From: Microglena sp. YARC
Taxonomy: Eukaryota; Chlorophyta; Chlorophyceae; Chlamydomonadales; Chlamydomonadaceae
NCBI GenBank assembly: GCA_022414725.1
Contig: CM039465.1
Span: 42,714,759 to 42,778,758 of the forward strand
Direction of reading: 5' to 3'
DNA: 64,000 bases
Shown here: piece by piece, positions 38,901-47,810 of the stretch
How the letters are laid out: each line of letters starts with the position of its first letter
Numbering within the stretch: the stretch's first letter is position 1
Notes under the pieces: generated by a model
What the model saw: only the letters and a program-made list of their open reading frames with translations
What the model was told of the DNA's origin: nothing
Databases searched by the model: none
Position numbers and translations under genes: made by a program

Positions 38901-41900
38901 GGGATCTCAGACCCCAAACCCGATACCCTGAAATTCAGTTGGAGATTCGACTGTTTGGCATGCCATTGCGGTGGGCCGGCCGTTACATCTCCCAGCAGCT
39001 TTGAAAACACTAAAACGTGCAAAAAAACTGAAATGCTAAATCACTAAATCCCTAAAACACAACCCACCAAACTCTAGAGCCCTAAACCCCCCAAACCCCA
39101 TACCCTGAAATTCAGTTGGAGATCAGACCGTTTGGCATGCCTTCGCGTTGGGCTTCCCATTATTTCTTCATGCAGCTTTTAAAACATTAAACGTTGAAAA
39201 ATAAATACATAAACTGAAACGCTAAATCGCTAAAACGCTTAGACACAAGCCCCAAAACTCTAGAGCCCTAAAACCCCAAGCCCCATTCCCTGAAATTCAG
39301 TTGGAGATTCCTCCGTTTGGCATGCCTTCACGGCAGGATTCCCAGTACTTCTTCCAGCAGCTTTGAAAACACTAAAATACAGATCGAAATAGAAAAGATA
39401 GAAATCAAAAAACTGAAAAACTATAAAATTGAACTAAAACGCTAAATCACGGCAGGCCTCCCGTTACTTCTTCCAGAGGATTTAAAACACTAAAGAAGAG
39501 AAGATTTTTTTTGTTAACTAAAACGCTAAATCACAAACTCTTAAGACACAACCCCCTAAACTCTATGGCCCTAAAACCCCAACCCCCAACCCCCGAAATT
39601 CAGTTAGAGATCAGACTGTTTTGCACGCCTTCGTATTGGGCTTCACGTTATTTCTTCATGCGGCTTTTAAAACATTAAAACCAGCTTTCTTCATTTAAAA
39701 CACTAAAACACTTTTTAAAAAAACCTTTTTTAAACACTGAAACACTTTTAAAACACTAAAACCAGGTTCACGTTATTTCTTCATGCGGCTTTTAAAACAC
39801 TAAAACCAGCTTAAACATAAAAATAAAAAACGCTAATTTGAGTGGGGGCTCCCGTTACTTCTTCCAGCAGCTTTGGAAACACTAAAACATTGTTTAAAAA
39901 CAAAAAAGCTAAAGCGCTAAATCGTGTTGGGGCCAAGGTACTACATTGTTTAAAAACAAAAAAGCTAAAGCGCTAAATCGTGTTGGGGCCAAGGTACTAC
40001 ATTGTTTAAAAAACAAAAAAAGCTAAAGCGCTAAATCGTGTTGGGGCCAAGGTACTACATTGTTTAAAAACAAAAAAGCTAAAGCGCTAAATCGTGTTGG
40101 GGCCAAGGTACTACATTGTTTAAAAACAAAAAAGCTAAAGCGCTAAATCGTGTTGGGGCCAAGGTACTACATTGTTTAAAAAACAAAAAGCTAAAGCGCT
40201 AAATCGTGTTGGGGCCAAGGTACTACATTGTTTAAAAACAAAAAAGCTAAAGCGCTAAATCGTGTTGGGGCCAAGGTACTACATTGTTTAAAAACAAAAA
40301 AGCTAAAGCGCTAAATCGTGTTGGGGCCAAGGTACTACATTTTGTCAAATTGGCCAGCGCTTGAAGCACACAAATGTCAAATTGCTCAGCGCTTTCTAGT
40401 GCAATAAGCGCAAAAACTGCGCGCTGCGCCCACAGGGGGTTGAGAAACTGCACGAAAGGCGCAGTGGGACTCAAAAAGCGTGCGCGTAAACACGCTGCCG
40501 CGCGCGCTTTGTAGTACCCTGGTCCTCTTCAAGCAGCTTTGAAAACCCTAAAATATTGGGGGGAAAAAACATAAACTGAATCGGACTGAAAGCTATGAAT
40601 CACTCAATCGCTGACACAACCCCTAAAACACTTTAGCCCTAAAAAATACCAAACCCTGTACACTAAAATGCAGTTAGAGATCCGACAGCCTGGCATGCCT
40701 TTGGGTTGCGTTGGGCTTCCCGTCATTTCTTCACGCAGCTTTCAAAACATTAAACATTAAAAAATTAAAACATAAATTAACTAAAACGCTAAATCGCTAA
40801 AACGCTTAGACACCCCCCCCAAAACTCTTTGGTCCTAAAACCCCCAAACCCCATACCCTGAAATGCAGTTGGAGATTTGACCGTTTGGCATGCCTTTGCG
40901 TTGCGTTGGGCTTCCCGTTGTTTGTTCATGCAGCTTTAAAAACACTAAAAAAAAAAGAAATAAATACATTAACTGAAACTCTAACTTACTAAAACGCTTA
41001 GACACAAGCCCCAAAACTCTAGAGCCCTAAAAAACCCAAACCCCATACCCAAAATTCAGTTGGAGATTCGTCCGTTTGGCATGCCTTCACGGTGGGCTTC
41101 ACGTTACTTCTTCCAGCAGCTTCGACAAGAGGGGAGAGTGCATTGGTATGGCATAAACGTGTACAACAGGTGAGGCGGTACAGATGTGAATACGGGACCA
41201 GGGGTGTGTGCACTTGTATGGCGTAGAAGTGTGCAACAGGGGAGGCGGTACAGATGTGAATACGGGAACAGGGGCAAGTTCACTGGTATGGCATGAACAT
41301 GTACAACGAGTAAGGCGGTACATGTGTGACAACGGGACCAGGGGTGTCTGCCAAAAATAGAAACTCTAACATATAAGCATAACCAAGTCAAGTCAAACAA
41401 AACAAAACAAAATCCTCAATCCCCAGAGAGAGGTCGATGACCTCCCCCCCTCTCCGCTGCCACCCACTCAAACCAGACCAAGCCAAGCCAAACCAACCAA
41501 GTCCCCAAGTCATAGGGAGAATTCAGCAGCCTCCTCCCTCTACCCAGCCACCCACCCAAACCAAGCCAAGCCAAACTAAACCAAATCCTAAATCCCCAGG
41601 GAGAATTCAGTGGCGTCCCCCCTCTCCGCTGCCACCCACCCAGACCAAGCCAAGCCAAACTAAATCAACCAAATCTCCAATTCCCTGGGAGAATTCAGTG
41701 GCCTCCCCCCTCTCCCCTGCCGCCAAATCCAAACCAAGCCAAACCAAATCCTAAATCCCAAGGGAGAATTCAGTGGCCTTTCCCCTCTCAGCTGACACCC
41801 ACCTAAACTAAGCCAAGCCAAACCAAACCAACCAAGTCCCCAAGTCCCAGGAAGAATTCAGTAGCCCCCTCCCTCTCCCCTGCCACCCACCCAAGCCAAA

Positions 41901-44900
41901 CCAAGCCAAACCAAGTCCTAAATCTCCAGGGAGAATTCAGTGGCCTCCCCCCACTCCGCTGCCACCCACCCAAATCAAGCCAAGCCAAACCAAACCAAAA
42001 CAAATCCTAATTCCTCAATCCCCTGGGAAAATTCAGTGGCCTCCCCCCTCTCCGCCGCCACTTACCCACACCAAGCCAAGCCAAACCAAACTAAACCAAA
42101 TCCTAACTCCCCAGGTAGAACTCCTCGGCCTCCTCCCTCCCCCCTGTCAACCACCCAAACTCAGCCAAACCAATCCAAGCCAAGCCGAACTCTCGATCCC
42201 CAGGGAGAGCTCGATGACCTCCCCCCTCTCCCTTGCCACCCACCCAAACCAAACCAAACCAAACCAACCAAGTCCCCAATTCCCAGGGAGAATTCATTGG
42301 CCTCCTCCCTCTCCCCTGCCACCCACCCAAGCCAAGCCAAGCCAAACTAAACCAAATCCCAAATTCCCAGGGAGAATTCATTGGCCTCCTCCCTCTCCCC
42401 TGCCACCCACCCAAGCCAAGCCAAGCCAAACTAAACCAAATCCCAAATTCCCAGGGAGAATTCATTGGCCTCCTCCCTCTCCCCTGCCACCCACCCAAGC
42501 CAAGCCAAGCCAAACTAAACCAAATCCCAAATTCCCAGGGAGAATTCATTGGCCTCCTCCCTCTCCCTGCCACCCACCCACCCAAGCCAAGCCAAGCCAA
42601 ACTAAACCAAATCCCAAATTCCCAGGGAGAATTCATTGGCCTCCTCCCTCTCCCCTGCCACCCACCCAAGCCAAGCCAAGCCAAGCCAAACTAAACCAAA
42701 TCCCAAATTCCCAGGGAGAATTCATTGGCCTCCTCCCTCTCCCCTGCCACCCACCCAAACCAAACCAAGCCAAACCGACCAAGTCCCCAATTCCCAGGGA
42801 GAATTCAGTAGCTTCCTCCCTCTCCCCTGCCACCCACCCAAACCAAGCCAAGCCAAACTAAACCAAATCCCAAATTCCCAGGGAGAATTCATTGGTCTCC
42901 TCCATGGAGGAAGTCCTCAGCCCACTGCTGAATTCCAAAGTGGTTACAAGGTAGCGTAGTGTAAAACTGATTACAAATGCCCTCTACCATTACCACCACC
43001 ACCACTAGCTCTACCACAACACAACACAATCCCCCCTCTTTATCCCCAGGGAGAATTCAGTGGCGCCCCCCATGGAGGAAGTCCTCAGCCTCTGCTGAAC
43101 CCAAAGTGTGACAGAGAGCGTAGTGTAGAACCACCTACAAATGAACTCTCCAATCACCACCACCACCGCCACTAGCACCACCACAACGCAACACAATCCC
43201 CCCACCTTATCCCAACACCTTATCCCAACACAACACATCAAAACACAACCCATCACAAAAAAAAAAACAGAACACAACAAGCACACAACAAAACATACAA
43301 TACAAACATACAACACAATACAAACATACAAACATACAATACAATACAAACATACAAGCATACAAAACAACACACAACAAAACACAACAAATCATTCAAT
43401 ACAATCCACATTTTCCCCAACACAACCCATCACAACAAAACACAGCACAGCACAATCCCCCCACATTATACCAACACAACCCATCACAACAAAACACCCC
43501 AAAACACAACACAACACAACACAATCCCTGCACCTATTCCCCAGGGAGAATTCAGTGGCCTCCCCCCTCTCCCCTGCAACCCACCAAACCAAACCTAGCC
43601 ACCCAAAACAAACTAACTAAACAAAAGCAAATCCCCAATTCCCAGGAGAACTCAGTGGCCTCCCCTGCCATCCAAACCCAAGCAAACAAATCAAATCCAA
43701 ATCCCCAGGGAGAACTCAGTGGCCTCCCCCCTGCCATCCAACCAACGCCAAACAAAATCAAATCCCCAATTCCCAGGGAGAACTCAGTGGCCTCCCAAAC
43801 CAAGCCAAACTAAATTGAATCTTAAATTCTCAGGTAGAATTCAGTGTCCTCCCCCCCCTTCACTGCCACCCACCCAAACCAAGCCAAGCCAAACTGAACT
43901 AAACCAAATCCTAAATCCCCAGGGAGAATTCAGTGTCCTCCCCCCCCTTCACTGCCACCCACCCAAACCAAGCCAAGCCAAACTGAACTAAACCAAATCC
44001 CCCCACCTTATCCCCAGGGAGCATTCAGTGTCCTCCCCTATGGTGGAAGTCCTCAGCCCTCTTCTGAACCCCAAGGTGGTGGCAAGGGAGTGCAGTGTAC
44101 AACTGCCTACACGTGCACTCCACCATCACCACCACCATCACCATTACTTGCACCACCACAACACAACACAATCCCCCCCACCTTATCCCCAGGGAGAATT
44201 TAGTGGCGCCCCCCATGGAGGAAGTCCTCAGCCCTCTACTGAACCCCAAGGTGGTAGCAAGGGAGTGCAGTGTAAAACTACCTACAAATGCACTCCACCA
44301 TCACCAGCACCACCACAACACATCACAATCCCCCCACCTTATCCCAACACAACCCATCAAAAAACAACCGACACACCACAAAACACAACGAACACACAAC
44401 AAACACAACAACAACACACAAGCACAATCCCCCCTCTTTATCCCCCAGGGAGAAATTCAGTGGCGCCCCCTATGGAGGAAGTCCTCAGCCCTCTGCTAAA
44501 CCCCAAAGTGGTGACAGAGAGCGTAGTGTAGAACCACCTACAAATGAACTCTCCAATCACCACCACCACCGCCACTAGCACCACCACAACGCAACACAAT
44601 CCCCCCACCTTATCCCAACACAACCCATCAAAACGCAACCGACACACCACAAAACACAACAAACACACAACAAACACACAACAAACACACAACATCACAA
44701 CACACAACAAACACACAACAAACACAAAAACACACAACAAACACACAACAAACACACAACAAACACAACAACAACACACAACAAACAAACACACAACAAA
44801 CACACAAACACAACAAACAACAAAAACACACAACAAACACAACAACACAAAAACACACAACAAACAACACACAACAACACAACAACAAACACACAACAAA

Positions 44901-47779
44901 CACACAACAAAACACACAAACAACACACAAACACAACAAACACACAAACAAACAACACAACAAAACACACAACACACAACAAACACACAACAAACACACA
45001 CACACAACAACAAAACACACAACAAACACACAACAAACACACAAAAATACACACAACAAACACAAACAAACACACAACAAACAACACAAACAAACACACA
45101 CAACACACAACAACACACCACAACACACAACAAACACACAACAAACACACAACAAACACACAACAAACACACAACAAACACACAACAAACACACAACACA
45201 ATCCCCGCACCTTACCCCCAGGGAGAATTCAGTGGCGTCCCCCATGGAAGAAGTCCTCAGCCCTCTGCTGAACCCCAAAGTGGTGACAAGGGAGCGCAGT
45301 GTAAAACTCCCCGTCAATGCACTCTTCCATCATATGCACTTGGTGGCATCTGTGGGGAGGGGCCATGAACGATACCAGGATATGGCAGTTCGGACAGGTA
45401 TGAAGGGATGGAGGGGGGGAGGGAGGGAGGGAGGGATCATGGCAGGGAGGGGCCATGAGCGATATCAGGATGTTGCAGTTCGGAGAGGTAGGGAGGGATG
45501 GAGGCAGGGATAGAGGGAGGGAGGAATATACATGTGGGTGGGTTCATGGATGTGGGTTGTGGGATGTGAATGTGGATGGATGGATGGATGGATGGATTGT
45601 GGGATGTGAATGTGGATGGATGGATGGATGGGGGGATGGGGGTTCATGGATGTGAATGTGGATGGATGGATGGATGGATGGATCATGGCATATGTGGGGA
45701 GGGGCCATGAACGATTCCAGGATGTGGCAGTTCGGACATGGATGGATGGAGGGAGCTATGGATGGGTGGATGGATGGAAGGATGGATGGATGGATAGGTG
45801 GATGGATGGGTGGATGGATGGATGGATGGATGGATGGATGGATGGATGGATGGACGGATGGAGAGAGGTATGGAGGGAGGATGGATGGATGGATGGATGG
45901 ATGAATCATGGCATCTGTTGGGAGGAGGCATGAACGATTCCAGGATGTGGCAGTTCGGACATGTATGGATGGAGGGAGCTATGGATGGGTGGATGGATGG
46001 ATAGGTGGATGGTGATTGGATGGATGGATGGGTGGATGGATAGGTGGATGGATGGATGGATGGATGGATGGATGGATGGATGGGTGGATGGATGCACGGA
46101 TGGAGAGAGGTATGGAGGGAGGATAGATGGATGGATGGATGGATGGATGGATGGATGGATGGATGGATGGATGGATGGAGAGCGGTATGGAGGGAGGATG
46201 ATGGATGATGGATGGATGGATGGATGGATGGATGGATGGATGGGTGGATGGATGGACGGATGGAGAGAGGTATGGAGGGAGGATAGATGGATGGATGGAT
46301 GGATGGATGGGTGGATGGATGGATGGATGGATGGACGGATGGAGAGCGGTATGGAGGGAGGATGGATGGATGGATGGATGGATGGATGGATGGATGGGCG
46401 CAGCGCGGACAGGTATGTAGGACAGAGATGTGGTATGTAGGTATGTAGGTGTGGAGGTTTAAATGGAGTGACAAGCTATGTAGGACTTTAGGTATGTTGG
46501 TGTAGGTGCAACCCACCCACCCACCCATTCACTCCCACCCTCCCACCTACCCCCCAGCCACTCACCAACCCACATACCACATCTCCATGTTCATGTATAT
46601 CCTAAATGAGTGAAGCCACCCACCAACCCACCCACACACTCACTCACTCACTCACTCACTCACTCACTCACTCACTCACTCACTCACTCACTCACCCATG
46701 CCCTCGCCCACCCATCCACTCACTCACTCACTCACTCACTCACTCACTCACTCACTCACCCATGCCCTCGCCCACCCATCCACTCACTCACTCACTCACT
46801 CACTCACTCACTCGATCACTCACTCACTCACTCACCAACCCACCCATGCCCTCACCCACCCATCCACTCACCCACCTACCGCATCTCTGTGTACAGCCGG
46901 TTCTACTCTTGTGAGGCCAACCAACCATACACTCACTCATCCACCCACTCACACACACACACCCATCCACTCACACACTTCCCACATCTCCATGTACATG
47001 TCTATTCTACACTAGTGAAGCCACCCATCCTCCCACTCACACACACACATCCGCCCTCTCACACACACACACATCCACTCACCACACCATCCACCCACCC
47101 ATCCACTCACCCAACCTCCCATCCACCCATCCTTTCACCCATCCATCCAAACCCCCACCCACCCACCCATCCACGCACCATCCCATCCATCCACCCACCC
47201 ACCCATCCACTCACCATCCCATCTACTCACCACCCACCCATCCATCCATCCATCCACCCACCCCACCCACCCCACCCACGCACCCACGCACCATCCACTC
47301 ATCACCCACACATCCACTCACCCACCCACACATCCACGCACCATCCCATCCATCCCCCACCCACCTACCCACTCACCATCCCATCCACTCACCCACCCAC
47401 CATCAACCATCCATCCATATGCATCCATCATCCATCCATCCATCCATCATCCATCCCTTCATTCATCCATCCACCCACCACCCACACATCCACTCATCCA
47501 CCTACACATCCTCTCACCCACCCACACATCCACTCACCACACCACACATTCACCCACCACCAATCTTCCACTCATCCACTCACCACCCACCTACTCATCC
47601 ATCACCCACCCATCCATCCACTCACCCACACATCCACTCACCCACCCATCCACCCATCCACTCACCCACCCATCAACTCACACATCCACTCACCTACCAT
47701 CTACTCACCTACCCACTCACTCATCCACCCTCTCACACCACCCACCACCCACCCATCCACTCTCTCCCCCCCCCCCCTC

Positions 47780-47810
<31 letters not shown>

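Larger units (their letters stand above)
38930..41059 (+). repeat. Exon 8-derived satellite of about 190 bp
   Basis: Each unit has CCATACCCTGAAATTCAG/TTGGAGATTCGACCGTTTGG, CATGCCTTCG, TTACTTCTTCCAGCAGCTTT, then A/T-rich AACACTAAAAC, CTAAATCGCTAAAACGCTTA and CCAAACTCTAGAGCCCTAAA. Unit starts lie near 38938, 39113, 39299, 39600, 40672, 40866 and 41060 (functional), with partial ones at 39445, 39770, 39845 and 40525. Most units keep the AG acceptor and the frame of LEIRPFGMP. Confidence 0.85.

Noticed and set aside
44438..45368. Asn/Thr/His-rich and Cys/Val-rich frames of over 200 codons
   Set aside because: They are created by (CACAACAAACA)n intron spacer plus an exon 9 ghost.
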